From positions 1-64,000 of the forward strand of contig CAZLRH010000021.1 in NCBI GenBank assembly GCA_964562015.1: a stretch of 64,000 nucleotides of DNA, written 5' to 3'. Shown in pieces: positions 53,828-63,799 of the stretch (position 1 is the first letter of the stretch; each line of letters starts with the position of its first letter). The translations under genes were made by a program, and so were the position numbers. This stretch comes from CAZLRH01 sp964562015 (GTDB lineage Bacteria > Verrucomicrobiota > Verrucomicrobiia > Opitutales > JABDGR01). Under the pieces are notes generated by a model. It was given only the letters and a program-made list of their open reading frames with translations, did no database searches and had not been told where the DNA came from.

Positions 53828-55027
53828 ATGAATCGTTCCCTCCTTAACCGCGCGGTCGCCGCGCTCGACTCCTTTGCCATCGAAACCCCGAGTTGGGGTT
53901 ACGCCGACACCGGCACGCGCTTTGGCAAGTTTTTCCAGGCCGCGTCCGCCATCGACCTCGGCGACAAACTGGCCGACGCCGGCCAAGTGCACCGCCTCAC
54001 CGGGTGCTGCCCGACCGTGGCGGTCCACGTGTTGTGGGATTTTAAGAAGGATGAAGATCCGCGCGCGGTCGCCAAGCTCGCGCGCAAAAGCGGCGTGCGC
54101 ATCGGCTCCATCAACCCGAATCTTTTTCAGGACCAGTGCTACAAGTGGGGCTCCTTCGGTCATGCCGACGCGTCTGTGCGCCAGCATGCGCTGGACCACT
54201 GCTTCGATTCCATCGCCATTGGCCGCGCGGTCGGCAGCGAGTATCTTTCGCTGTGGTTTGCGGACGGCACGAATTATCCCGGCCAGGACAGCATCCGCGC
54301 GCGCAAGGGGCGTTTTGAGGAATGCCTCAAGGCCTGCCACAAGAAGCTCGCACCCAATCAAACGATGCTCGTCGAGTACAAGCCCTTCGAGCCCGCGTTT
54401 TATCACACGGACGTCGCGGATTGGGGCATGTCGTTTATCCTCTCCAAAAAAGCCGGCCCGCGCGCCAAGGTGCTGGTCGATACCGGCCATCACTACAATG
54501 CCCAGAACATCGAGCAAATCGTCGCCTTTCTCCTCGATGAAGACATGCTCGGCGGCTTCCACTTCAATGACCGCCGTTACGCCGATGACGACCTCACACT
54601 CGGCTCCATCGACCCCTACCAAGTCTTTCGCATCTTCCACGAAATTCATTTCTTCGCCGCCGACCGCGGGAAGCAGCCCAAGATTGCGTACATGATTGAT
54701 CAGTCGCACAACGAGAAGCCGAAAATCGAAGCGACCATCCAGACCGTCGTCATGGCGCAGGAGCTTTTTGCGAAAGCCGCGCTGGTGGACCACGACGCCC
54801 TGCGCCGCTTCCAAGCGAAACACGACGTGGTTTCGGCGGAACTAGAACTAAAGAAGGCGTTCTTCACCGATGTGTCTCCGGCGCTGCTTTCCTGGCGCAA
54901 GGCCAACAAGCTCCCCGCCGATCCGCTGCGCGAACATCGCCGCAGCGGCTACGAACGCACCGCCGCCGCCGACCGCACCCGCCGCCGCCGCGAACTCGGT
55001 GTCGTGCAGGGCGGAAGTTACGCGTAA
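53828..55027 (+). CDS. rhaI: L-rhamnose isomerase (RhaI type)
   Basis: A 399-residue TIM-barrel enzyme that converts L-rhamnose to L-rhamnulose. Blocks include TPSWGYADTGTRFGKFFQAA, GCCPTVAVHVLWDF, KPFEPAFYHTDVADWGMSF (metal-binding Glu and Asp region), VLVDTGHHYNAQNIEQIV and GGFHFNDRRYADDDLTLGSIDP, as in the Pseudomonas stutzeri type of rhamnose isomerase. The C-terminus is basic (RTRRRRELGVVQGGSYA). No rhamnulokinase or aldolase is visible in the window, so later steps are encoded elsewhere. Confidence 0.88.
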   Translation: MNRSLLNRAVAALDSFAIETPSWGYADTGTRFGKFFQAASAIDLGDKLADAGQVHRLTGCCPTVAVHVLWDFKKDEDPRAVAKLARKSGVRIGSINPNLFQDQCYKWGSFGHADASVRQHALDHCFDSIAIGRAVGSEYLSLWFADGTNYPGQDSIRARKGRFEECLKACHKKLAPNQTMLVEYKPFEPAFYHTDVADWGMSFILSKKAGPRAKVLVDTGHHYNAQNIEQIVAFLLDEDMLGGFHFNDRRYADDDLTLGSIDPYQVFRIFHEIHFFAADRGKQPKIAYMIDQSHNEKPKIEATIQTVVMAQELFAKAALVDHDALRRFQAKHDVVSAELELKKAFFTDVSPALLSWRKANKLPADPLREHRRSGYERTAAADRTRRRRELGVVQGGSYA

Positions 55028-55076
55028 AGCCCGCGGCACCATTCGCTGAGAGGTGGCCAAAATTTAGATTCACGCC

Positions 55077-55625
55077 ATGAACTTCAGACAATTTCTGTGG
55101 CCAGTGATGGCATTGGTGGCGGTGGTGCTCATCGCGATGGCTTATCGGCCGGCGCCACAGAGCCCGCGGGTGATGCCGACGGCGGCGAAAAATGAGCCAA
55201 CGCCGGAAAGATCTGCTCCGTTGGCAAAATCCAGAAATCAGCAGCCCGATGCGATGCCGGAGCCCGTACCAAGTCCGGCGTCCGCGCCAAGGGACCAGCC
55301 ACCCTCGGCGCCCAAAGTTTATGAGGCAATTTTATTTTCGGACGGTCCGAATGGCGAAAAAATCCTGGACTTCGGCACGATTCCGCTGTCGGCCACGGTT
55401 CCGGTCCAGTTGACCACGCCAGACGGGCAGGCTCATTTTATGACCGGCTCGATGGGCACCGATGGGATGTCTCAAATCGATATCGACACCCCGCATATCA
55501 CGGAGACCGGCATGGTGGTCCATGGCCGCATGGACCTCGAAGCCCGGCTGCAAGGAAAGAAAATCAACTTCTCGCTTAGCAGCGGTTCGCAAAACTACCA
55601 AGTAACCCTGACACCGCTCTTCTAG
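55077..55625 (+). CDS. Small membrane-anchored secreted protein, unknown
   Basis: A 182-residue protein: an N-terminal anchor (WPVMALVAVVLIAMAY), a Pro/Ala-rich linker (residues about 25-85) and a C-terminal beta-rich domain (AILFSDGPNGEKILDFGTIPL, TPHITETGMVVHGRMDLEARL). The plan resembles the 45732/46943 paralogues, but I see no shared blocks. Function unknown. It follows the isomerase by 49 bases. Confidence 0.55.
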   Translation: MNFRQFLWPVMALVAVVLIAMAYRPAPQSPRVMPTAAKNEPTPERSAPLAKSRNQQPDAMPEPVPSPASAPRDQPPSAPKVYEAILFSDGPNGEKILDFGTIPLSATVPVQLTTPDGQAHFMTGSMGTDGMSQIDIDTPHITETGMVVHGRMDLEARLQGKKINFSLSSGSQNYQVTLTPLF

Positions 55626-55666
55626 GGTGCTTCGCCGCCGCAGGGCCTACGCCGAAATTTTCCGGC

Positions 55667-55870
55667 CTAATTCGTGGTCTTGATCACCGGCACCTGGATA
55701 TTGCCGTGATTGATGACGCCGAAGACGTTCAGGAGCCACAATACCGTCACGATGACAACGACGATGTTGAGGATCTGCTTAATCTTTCCATCCATGGGGA
55801 TGTAGGAATTGATCAACCAGAGCAGAACTCCGATGACGATGAGGGTGATGACGACAGTGGTAAGTGGCAT
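55667..55870 (-). CDS. Small two-helix membrane protein (Thivi_2564-like)
   Basis: A 67-residue protein: MPLTTVVITLIVIGVLLWLI and ILNIVVVIVTVLWLLNVFGV are two membrane helices around NSYIPMDGKIKQ, matching a common small stress-related membrane family. A good ribosome site (GGAGG, six bases before the ATG at 55870) fixes this start rather than the upstream TTG. Function unknown. Confidence 0.75.
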   Translation of the reverse strand: MPLTTVVITLIVIGVLLWLINSYIPMDGKIKQILNIVVVIVTVLWLLNVFGVINHGNIQVPVIKTTN

Positions 55871-56128
55871 AGGTGCCTCCAAGTAGGTAGGTTAACTGCC
55901 ACTACTATACTGCACCAGGCGGGGGTCGGCCACTAGGTGAAACCCTACCGGTAGAAGGGAGAATGCAGAAGGTAGAATTAAGAGTCTTACCCAGGTCGGC
56001 CATAGGGGGTGAGAGCCCCGCAACCAGCGCTTTCCCATTCCATACGTTAGATGTGCGCAAGATCTCTCCCGCTTTGCCTCGGCGAGCTCAGCGGCCTCGG
56101 CGGTAAATAATCAACACCACCATTCCAC

Positions 56129-58228
56129 TCAAAACTCCACCGACTTCACCGTAAAGCTGGCGTCCCAGCCGGACTCGCGCGGCGCGATTTCCAAAAACGT
56201 TGGCTGGGAGCCCGGGGGCACGTTCAGCCACCAATCGCGGATGGCCTGGCCGGCATCGACCACGGTTTCCGCCAGGATGCGGTGCTTTCCGTCGGTGAGG
56301 CGCATAATTAATGTGTGGGCATTGCCGCCGATCAACACATGGCAAAGGCGGCTGTCCGCCACGGTGCTGGCCGGCAGCGGATAACCAACGGCGGCCCCAG
56401 TCAGCCCCGCCGGATAATGGTACAACTTGCCTTCAGCCGCAGGCCCAGCCCGGACACTGTCGGCGAGCTTGGCTCCAGCCAAATCCACCGCAACGCCCCG
56501 CGGCGTGCCCAGCGGGGCCACTTGCCAGAGCTGCACGTTAAACTCGGGAATCGCACCGCCAGCGGGCGTGGTCATTTTGGCCAGCGGACGAAGCTGCAAA
56601 CTGTCCGCGCCCACGGCGGCCTGGGCCGCGGCCAGCTCGTCTGCGGTGGGATCAAACAAAACCACCCTCATGCCGGGGGCGAGCTTCACCTTGCGCGCGT
56701 CAAATGTTTCATGGCTGTGCACCACGCCGCCGACTTCGCCGGGAAAATGCTCGCTGTAGGTGCTCTTGCCCCACAAATACATGTAATTAATCATGCGATG
56801 GAAGCTACCATCGGGCCGGTCGGGATTGTCCCAGAACCACACCTGGCCCGCGCGATCCCAGGGTTCGATCCATTGGGCGGCGCTGTACAGCGCCCGATTT
56901 TGCGCCACATACCGGTTCAGCAACTTGTCCGACAAGTGCTGGGGCGTGGCCAGGTAAAGATCGAGCCCGGCCAGCGAGCCGGCAAACACGAGCGCGGCCA
57001 GCCACGCCGGGCGCGGCCGTCCGGCGGCCAGAGCCGCGAGAAAAATCGGGATGAGAAAAACGAGCGCCGGCGTCTGGCCCCAATTCTTCAGCCAATCGGT
57101 GCCGCCCTGGGTGTAGACCACCAAAATCGCCAGCAACCCGACCACCACCACCAGCCATTGCCGGCCCGGCGACAGCTCCTGCATCAGCCACGCCAGCCAG
57201 CCGCCCATGACCAGGAAGGCCAGCGGCAGCAAAAAGCAACTGAGGAAATTATTCTGTAACATCGGCCAGATGCCGCCGGCATCGAAGACCAGGAATAAAA
57301 TAAAGCTCACCCAAAAGGCCGCCGACACAAACGGCAAGGGGCCCGCCAGCCAGGCACCCCGGCGCATCACGCGTTCCTCATTTTCCACCACCGCAAAACG
57401 CCCCCCGCGCCAGAAAGCCAGCAGCCCAAGCACCAGCACCAGGCCGAAATACGGCAGCCAGACGGCGGTCCGCCACCAGTACTCGAACGGAATAAACCAG
57501 TCCTCGCCGGCAAAGCTTTGCGCCTTGTTGACCTGATCGAGGAAAAATAAAAATGGTCCTCCCAGCATCAACGACATCAGCCCCTGCACAAACACGACCG
57601 CCGCACCGCCCACGGCCGCCCAACCGACGCCTTTGCACAATTCCCGCCAGGTCCACCGCGGCAAGCAGTAGGCAAACAGCGCAAACACCGCCGGAGCCAG
57701 AATGGGCAAAAGCAGGTAGGTGCAAATCGCGCCGACATAAAATGCGCCCGCGGCCATTTGCCAGGCCCACAGGCGCTTGGTGTCGCGCATGTGCCCCAGC
57801 GCCCAAAGATTGCCCAACAGCAGCACCAGGCAAGTCGAGCCGACGTAATTCCAGCTCAGCGTAAAAATGGCCAGGCCGTGAGTCAGGCCCAGGGCCGCGC
57901 CCAGAAAAGCCGCGCGCTCATTGCGAAACAACTTGAAGAGCGCGCCACACAGAAACAAGTACCCGGCATAAAAAAGCCCGCCCTTGTAAAGCAGCAAGGC
58001 TGCTTCCAGCGGCATCCAGCGAAACGCCAGCCAGCCCCAGAAAATGTGCAGCACCCGCGAACCAAAATAAGCGTCGGGAAACCGGTCGTATAAGAGGTCC
58101 GGGTGCAAAAAGTAGCCGGTGTACATCCCGGCGTCAGGATGATTGAGCACGCAATACATCCACGTCCGGTTGACCATGAAGAAGATCAACGGGAACAGGA
58201 GCACCCACAGGCGTGTTTTCCGGGACAT
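56129..58228 (-). CDS. Multi-pass membrane protein, GT-C glycosyltransferase-like
   Basis: A 699-residue protein. I chose the ATG at 58228 (MSRKTRLWVLLFPLIFFMVN); the longer frame to 58336 has no signal-like start. About a dozen hydrophobic helices run to about residue 450. The first loop, LNHPDAGMYTGYFLHPDLLYDRFPDAYFGSRVLH, has an aspartate-bearing pattern as in GT-C enzymes. The rest is a periplasmic beta domain (about residues 460-699; APGMRVVLFDPTADELAAAQ). Sugar donor and acceptor unknown. Confidence 0.55.
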   Translation of the reverse strand: MSRKTRLWVLLFPLIFFMVNRTWMYCVLNHPDAGMYTGYFLHPDLLYDRFPDAYFGSRVLHIFWGWLAFRWMPLEAALLLYKGGLFYAGYLFLCGALFKLFRNERAAFLGAALGLTHGLAIFTLSWNYVGSTCLVLLLGNLWALGHMRDTKRLWAWQMAAGAFYVGAICTYLLLPILAPAVFALFAYCLPRWTWRELCKGVGWAAVGGAAVVFVQGLMSLMLGGPFLFFLDQVNKAQSFAGEDWFIPFEYWWRTAVWLPYFGLVLVLGLLAFWRGGRFAVVENEERVMRRGAWLAGPLPFVSAAFWVSFILFLVFDAGGIWPMLQNNFLSCFLLPLAFLVMGGWLAWLMQELSPGRQWLVVVVGLLAILVVYTQGGTDWLKNWGQTPALVFLIPIFLAALAAGRPRPAWLAALVFAGSLAGLDLYLATPQHLSDKLLNRYVAQNRALYSAAQWIEPWDRAGQVWFWDNPDRPDGSFHRMINYMYLWGKSTYSEHFPGEVGGVVHSHETFDARKVKLAPGMRVVLFDPTADELAAAQAAVGADSLQLRPLAKMTTPAGGAIPEFNVQLWQVAPLGTPRGVAVDLAGAKLADSVRAGPAAEGKLYHYPAGLTGAAVGYPLPASTVADSRLCHVLIGGNAHTLIMRLTDGKHRILAETVVDAGQAIRDWWLNVPPGSQPTFLEIAPRESGWDASFTVKSVEF

Positions 58229-58353
58229 GCTACCCCATGCAGACAGGCTGGCGGCGGGAATGATGCAAGCTTGAAGTATGGAAACCGGCCGCGCCGGCCC
58301 AATTCGCAACCTTGACATGCGGCAGCGCAAGCGCATGTTGCCCCATCAACACC

Positions 58354-59436
58354 GTGAGCTACAAACTATTCATTCCCGGCCCCACCGAGGTTTCACCCGC
58401 CATGTTTGCGGCGATGTCCACGCCGATGGTCGGCCACCGCAGCAAGGATTTCGTCGCCCTTTACCAGGGCCTGCAGCCCGATTTGCAGGCGCTGATGTAT
58501 ACGCGCGACCCGGTTTACCTGAGCACCAGCAGCTCTTGGGGCGTCATGGAGGGCGCCATCCGCAACCTCGTCGCCAAGCGTGTGCTGAACTGCATGAACG
58601 GCGCGTTTTCCGACAAGTGGTACGACGTGGCCAAGCGGTGCGGCAAGGAAGCCACCGCCCTGCAATTCGACTGGGGCAAGCCGGTGGACCCGGCCGCCGT
58701 CCGCCGCGAACTCGCCACCGGCCAGTACGACTGCATTACCGTCATCCATAATGAAACCTCGACCGGCACGATGAGCGCGCTGGCCGAAATCATGGCCGTG
58801 GTGCGCGAATTCCCCGACGTCATTTCGGTGGTGGACTCGGTCAGCTCCTTCACCGTGGTGCCGATCAAGAAAGACGAGCTCGGCATCGACGTGCTGCTGT
58901 CGGGCTCGCAAAAGGCGCTGTCGCTGCCGCCAGGCCTGTCGCTGTTTGCGGTGTCCGAGCGCGCCCGCCAGCGGGCCGCCGCCGTCCCGGGCCGCGGGTA
59001 TTATTTCGATTTCCTGGAGTTTCACGCCAACCACGAAAAAGGCATGACCCCCAGCACGCCCTGCATCGCGCTGCTCAACGGCCTGCGCGCCAAGGTGGAC
59101 GAGATCAAGGCCGAGGGCCTGGACAACCGCTTCGCCCGCCACGCCCGCACCAACGCGCTGGTGCACGCCTGGATGGAGCGCCAGGGTTTTAAACTCCTCC
59201 CGGAAAAGGCCTACGCCTCGAAGTCGCTTTCCTGCATCGTCAACACCCGCAATGTCGACCTCGACGCCCTCAACAAGGGCCTTAAGAGCAAGTATCATTG
59301 CGTCATTGACACCGGTTACGGCAAGCTCAAGGGCAAGACGTTCCGCATCTCGAACATGGGCGACGAAACCGAGGCGACCATCACCCAGCTCCTCGGCCAG
59401 CTCGATTCTTTGCTTGCGGAGCTGCCGAAGACCTGA
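58354..59436 (+). CDS. Class V aminotransferase (alanine-glyoxylate/serine-pyruvate type)
   Basis: A 360-residue PLP enzyme. I chose the GTG at 58354 (product MSYKLFIPGPTEVSPAMFAA, the standard family start); an ATG at 58312 would add 14 unlikely residues. The PLP Lys is in VLLSGSQKALSLPPGLSLFAV, with the preceding VISVVDSVSSF that holds the PLP-binding Asp. The SSSWGVMEGAIRNL segment binds the phosphate. The likely role is in glyoxylate, serine or alanine metabolism. It is followed by three hairpins and topB. Confidence 0.88.
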   Translation: MSYKLFIPGPTEVSPAMFAAMSTPMVGHRSKDFVALYQGLQPDLQALMYTRDPVYLSTSSSWGVMEGAIRNLVAKRVLNCMNGAFSDKWYDVAKRCGKEATALQFDWGKPVDPAAVRRELATGQYDCITVIHNETSTGTMSALAEIMAVVREFPDVISVVDSVSSFTVVPIKKDELGIDVLLSGSQKALSLPPGLSLFAVSERARQRAAAVPGRGYYFDFLEFHANHEKGMTPSTPCIALLNGLRAKVDEIKAEGLDNRFARHARTNALVHAWMERQGFKLLPEKAYASKSLSCIVNTRNVDLDALNKGLKSKYHCVIDTGYGKLKGKTFRISNMGDETEATITQLLGQLDSLLAELPKT

Positions 59437-59450
59437 TTTATCATTCCCAC

Positions 59451-59486
59451 TGCACCGGAATGCTCCCCCGGTGCATAATGTTTTTT
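59451..59486 (+). terminator. Rho-independent terminator after the aminotransferase gene
   Basis: A perfect 8-bp stem (TGCACCGG at 59451-59458, CCGGTGCA at 59468-59475) with a 9-base loop is followed by TTTTTT at 59481-59486. Two more hairpins without T-tracts follow: 59488-59495 with 59511-59518, and 59523-59529 with 59537-59543. Confidence 0.6.
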
Positions 59487-59585
59487 AGCGCCGCAATGGT
59501 TCCCGAGTTGTGCGGCGCCGGTCCGCTCCCCTCCCCGGAGCGGGCGTAAGCCTACCTCTTCTCCGCAAAAACCTTCTCCCGGTTC

Positions 59586-62126
59586 ATGGCCAAGACTTTG
59601 ATCATTGCCGAAAAGCCCAGTGTCGCCGCGGACATTGCGAAAGCCCTGGGTGGATTCAAGAAGCAGGGTGATTACTTTGAAAGCGACGAGTACGTGCTGT
59701 CGTCCGCCGTCGGCCACTTGGTGGAGTTGTTCATGCCCGAGGACATCGATCCGAAGTTGAAGTTCTGGTCCATCAAGAGCCTGCCGATCATCCCGGAGAA
59801 ATTTCAGCTCAAGCCCATCGCGAAGTCCGAGGAGCGTTTCCAGCTTTTGAAAAAGCTGCTCAAGCGCGCGGACGTTTCGGATATCCTCAATGCCTGCGAC
59901 GCGGGCCGCGAGGGCGAATTGATTTTTTCCTATATCTACCAACTGGTCGGCTCGAAGAAGCCGTTTCAGCGCTTGTGGTGGTCGTCGATGACGAAAGAAG
60001 CGATTCGCGACGCGTTTAAGCATCCGCGGGCCGCTGCCGTCATGCTTCCGCTGCAGGAGGCCGCACGCTGCCGGTCGGAGTCGGACTGGCTCATCGGCAT
60101 CAATGGCACGCGCGTGCTGACCACGCGCATGTACGGCCGCCGCGCCGGCAATGTCGCCACCGTGGGCCGCGTGCAAACCCCCACCCTTTCAATGGTCGTG
60201 GAGCGCGAGTACGAGATTCGCGCGTTCGTGCCGCGCAACTATTGGCGCGTGGTCGGCCGTTTTGGCGTGGCCAGCGGCGAATACGAAGGCGTGTACCAGC
60301 GGGCGAATTTCAAGCGCAAGGAAGACGACGAACATGACCGCATCGAGCGCGTGTGGGACCAGGCGCTGGCGGAGAAAGTGCGCGCCGAGGCCGCCGCCGC
60401 GGGCCGCGCGGAAGTGACCGAGGAAAAAAAGCGCACCACGCAAATCGCGCCCCGGCTCTATGATTTGACCACCTTGCAGCGCGAGGCCAACAGCCGTTTC
60501 GGCCTGCCCGCGGGCAAGACGCTGAGCATCGCCCAGTCCCTTTACGAAAAACACAAGGCCATCACCTACCCGCGCACGGATTCCAAGGCCCTGCCGGAAG
60601 ACTATGCCTCGACCGCCCAGCGCGCCTTGCAGCATTTGAGCGGCGACTACGCCCAACATGCCGCCCGCGTGCTCGAGCACCGGTGGGTCAATCCCGCCAC
60701 CAAGCGCATTTTTAATAACGCCGAGGTTTCGGACCACTTTGCCATCATCCCGACCGACGAGCCCCCGACCAAGCTCTCGCCGGATGAGGAGAAAATCTTT
60801 GACATGATTGCGCGCCGGTTCATCGCCATCTTTCATCCGGTGGCGGAGTTCGACGTGACCACGCGGCTGTCGACGGCCGCGGGGCACGTGTTCAAGACCG
60901 AAGGCCGGGTGCTCGTGACCCCGGGCTGGCTCGCCGTGTACGGCAAGGAAGTCGTGACCGAAGACAGCCTCACGCCGCTGGCCGCCGCCGATGGCAAGCC
61001 GCCGTACGCCAAAGTGAACGAAGTCACTCTTTCCGCCGAAGTCACCAAGCCGCCGCCACGCTATTCGGAAGCCACCCTGCTCGCCGCCATGGAAGGCGCG
61101 GGCAAATTGTGCGAGGACGAAGACTTGGCCGACGCGATGAAGGAAAAGGGACTCGGCACGCCCGCGACGCGCGCCTCCATCATCGAGCATCTGATCGCCC
61201 TGCGCTACCTCGAGCGCGCCCAGCGGGAATTGATGCCGACGCCCAAGGCCGAGAGTTTGATGGAATTTCTCAAGGCCGTGAAAATTGAGGAACTCACCAG
61301 CCCGAGCCTCACCGGCGAATGGGAATACCGTCTGCGCAAACTCGAGGAAGGCAAACTCACGCGCGAGAAGTTCATGGGCGGCATCACGGACCTCACCAAG
61401 AAAATTGTCGAGCGCACCCGCAACTTTAACGAGACCGACGCCCCGTCGCGCGTCACCGACATTATTGCCCCCACGGACCAGAAGCCGCTGGTGGAAACCT
61501 TGCGCGCCTACCGCTCCCAGGACGGGGTGATGGCCGTTTACAAAGTTATCGCCAACCGCAAGATTGCCGAAAGCGAAGTGCGCGAGATCATCGCCAAGAA
61601 GCAAATCGGGCCGCTGGACGGATTCCGCTCGAAGAAAGGCCGCCCGTTCTCCGCGATTCTGCGCCTCGACGAGGAAAACAAGGTCAAGTTTGTCTTTGAA
61701 AACAGCGGCGAAGGCGACGGCGGCGTGCCGGCGGATTTGACCCAATTCCCCATCGTCGCGCAATGCCCCGTGGACGGCGCGCCGGTGCATGAGACGCCGA
61801 GTGGCTATGTTTGCGAAAATTACAGCCGCGGCCCGGAGGCGAAATGCACTTTCCGCCTGTCGCGCACCCTGCTGGGCGCAACCATCGGACCCGATCAGTT
61901 TAAAAAACTGATCGATAACAAAAAGACTGATTTGATCAAGGGCTTTAAGTCCAAGCGCACGAACCGGTTCTTCGACGCCTTCCTTATTTTGAAGGACAAG
62001 GGCCAGATCGGGTTTGATTTCCCACCGCGCCCGCCCAAAGGCAGCGGGAAAGGCAAGAAGGGCAAGCCGGCGCCCGGCGCGCCCGCGGCGGCAGAACCGG
62101 CGGCGCCGGTTCCAGCCACGACGTAA
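59586..62126 (+). CDS. topB: DNA topoisomerase III (type IA)
   Basis: An 846-residue type IA topoisomerase that relaxes and decatenates DNA through a covalent 5'-phosphotyrosine. The toprim domain has AKTLIIAEKPS (E9) and NACDAGREGELIFSYIY; the active-site tyrosine is Y328 in ITYPRTDSKALP. The RCRSESDWLIGINGTR segment and VQTPTLSMVVEREYEIR are type IA hallmarks. The C-terminus carries toprim-associated repeats (IGPDQFKKLIDNKKTDLIKGFKSK) and ends in a basic Pro/Ala tail. Two copies of similar C-terminal modules suggest extended DNA binding. Confidence 0.93.
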   Translation: MAKTLIIAEKPSVAADIAKALGGFKKQGDYFESDEYVLSSAVGHLVELFMPEDIDPKLKFWSIKSLPIIPEKFQLKPIAKSEERFQLLKKLLKRADVSDILNACDAGREGELIFSYIYQLVGSKKPFQRLWWSSMTKEAIRDAFKHPRAAAVMLPLQEAARCRSESDWLIGINGTRVLTTRMYGRRAGNVATVGRVQTPTLSMVVEREYEIRAFVPRNYWRVVGRFGVASGEYEGVYQRANFKRKEDDEHDRIERVWDQALAEKVRAEAAAAGRAEVTEEKKRTTQIAPRLYDLTTLQREANSRFGLPAGKTLSIAQSLYEKHKAITYPRTDSKALPEDYASTAQRALQHLSGDYAQHAARVLEHRWVNPATKRIFNNAEVSDHFAIIPTDEPPTKLSPDEEKIFDMIARRFIAIFHPVAEFDVTTRLSTAAGHVFKTEGRVLVTPGWLAVYGKEVVTEDSLTPLAAADGKPPYAKVNEVTLSAEVTKPPPRYSEATLLAAMEGAGKLCEDEDLADAMKEKGLGTPATRASIIEHLIALRYLERAQRELMPTPKAESLMEFLKAVKIEELTSPSLTGEWEYRLRKLEEGKLTREKFMGGITDLTKKIVERTRNFNETDAPSRVTDIIAPTDQKPLVETLRAYRSQDGVMAVYKVIANRKIAESEVREIIAKKQIGPLDGFRSKKGRPFSAILRLDEENKVKFVFENSGEGDGGVPADLTQFPIVAQCPVDGAPVHETPSGYVCENYSRGPEAKCTFRLSRTLLGATIGPDQFKKLIDNKKTDLIKGFKSKRTNRFFDAFLILKDKGQIGFDFPPRPPKGSGKGKKGKPAPGAPAAAEPAAPVPATT

Positions 62127-62269
62127 GGTGTTGCACAATTAAAGTGCTGGATAAGATCCGTGCACAGACTCATGAGCGCACTAGCATGACGGCCGAGAAA
62201 AAATGCGGTGTTGCGCGCTAAAGTCGCCGAGCTATTCTTTTTTCGCTTAGCTCGTAAACTCAGCGCCCC

Positions 62270-63799
62270 ATGCCCTCACGTCTATTCTTCACCCTTGTCG
62301 CAATTCTCGCGCTCACCCTGCACCTCGCCGCCGCGGAGCCTCCGCCGCGTGGCTTTGACATCAAGGCCTATGGCGCCACCGGCGACGGCCAGACGCTCGA
62401 TACTGACGCCATCAACAAGGCCATCGCCGCGGCCACGGCCGCCGGGGGTGGCACGGTCTATTTCCCCTCGGGCACGTTCCTGAGCCATTCCATTCACCTG
62501 GCCAGCAACATCGCGCTGTACCTCGACCAGGGCTGCATTCTCCAAGCCGCGCCCGCGCCCGAAAATGCTGGCGACCCCGGTTACGACCCTGCCGAGCCCA
62601 ACCCGGATGCGGCCAATTATCAGGACTTCGGACACACCCACTGGCACAACAGCCTGATTTGGGGCGACGGCATCCAGAACATTTCCATTCTCGGGCCGGG
62701 CCAGATTTACGGGCCAGGCCTCCTGCGCAACGGCGGCGAACGGGCGGGCCAGGGCAACAAGGCCATCTCCCTCAAGAATTGCCGCAACGTCACCCTGCGC
62801 GATTTCACCATGCGGCAATGCGGATGGTTTGCGCTGCTCGCCACCGGCGTGGACAATTTCACCCTCGATAACATCAAGGTGGACACCAACCGCGACGGCT
62901 TTGACATCGATTGCTGCCGCAATGTGCATGTGTCCAATTGCAGCGTCAATTCCCCGGCGGACGACGCGATTGTGCTGAAGAGCTCCTTCGGCCTCGGCTT
63001 CGCGCGCGCGTGCGAGAACATCACCATCACGAACTGCCAGGTCAGCGGCTTTGACGTGGGCAGCTTTCTCGACGGCACTTACCTGGCCACCGGGCGGGGC
63101 GCGACGGGCCGCATCAAATTCGGCACGGAATCCAATGGCGGGTTTAAAAACATCGCCATCTCCAACTGCGTCTTCGTGCATTGCCAGGGCCTCGCGCTCG
63201 AGAGTGTCGATGGCGGGCTCATCGAGGATGTGTCCATCGACAATATCACCATGCGCGACATCGTGAGCGCGCCGATTTTCATCCGCCTGGGCAGCCGGAT
63301 GCGCGGGCCGGAAGGCGTGCCGGTGGGCAGCATTCGCCGCGTAAACATCAGCAATATCGTCGTCTCCAATTCCAGCCCCAGCCTCGGCTGCATCATCAGC
63401 GGCGTGCCCGACCATCCGATTGAGGACGTGCGCCTGAGCAATATACGCATTGTCTATCGCGGCGGCGGCACCAAGGAACAGGCCGACATGGATCCGCCCG
63501 AGCGGGAAAATATCTACCCCGAACCCAGCATGTTCGGCACCATGCCGTCCTACGGTCTATTTGCCCGCCATGTGAACCACCTCTCGCTGGACCATGTCGA
63601 GGTCAGCTACGAGAACGAGGATCTGCGCGCGCCTTTTGTGCTCGTGGATGTCAACGGGGCGGCCTTTGAGCACGTCAAAGCCCAGCGGGCGGATGCCGTC
63701 CCGTTCTTCCAACTCTGGCAGGTGAAGGATTTCTCCACGGAGAGCGTCTCCGGCGTTGCAAACATGAAACAAGTCGCCGCCGAGGAAGCTTCCTTTTAA
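62270..63799 (+). CDS. GH28 polygalacturonase/rhamnogalacturonidase-like protein, secreted
   Basis: A 509-residue right-handed parallel beta-helix protein with a signal peptide (ending LHLAAA). The opening FDIKAYGATGDGQTLDTDAINKAI is typical of the pectate-lyase/GH28 superfamily. GH28 motifs are VDTNRDGFDIDCC (NxD type), NSPADDAIVLKSS (the catalytic Asp pair) and GRIKFGTESNGG (RIK type). The usual GHG motif is absent: its place holds GFDVGSFLDGTYLATGRG. This is known for subfamilies acting on rhamnogalacturonan, which fits the pectin context. Confidence 0.85.
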   Translation: MPSRLFFTLVAILALTLHLAAAEPPPRGFDIKAYGATGDGQTLDTDAINKAIAAATAAGGGTVYFPSGTFLSHSIHLASNIALYLDQGCILQAAPAPENAGDPGYDPAEPNPDAANYQDFGHTHWHNSLIWGDGIQNISILGPGQIYGPGLLRNGGERAGQGNKAISLKNCRNVTLRDFTMRQCGWFALLATGVDNFTLDNIKVDTNRDGFDIDCCRNVHVSNCSVNSPADDAIVLKSSFGLGFARACENITITNCQVSGFDVGSFLDGTYLATGRGATGRIKFGTESNGGFKNIAISNCVFVHCQGLALESVDGGLIEDVSIDNITMRDIVSAPIFIRLGSRMRGPEGVPVGSIRRVNISNIVVSNSSPSLGCIISGVPDHPIEDVRLSNIRIVYRGGGTKEQADMDPPERENIYPEPSMFGTMPSYGLFARHVNHLSLDHVEVSYENEDLRAPFVLVDVNGAAFEHVKAQRADAVPFFQLWQVKDFSTESVSGVANMKQVAAEEASF

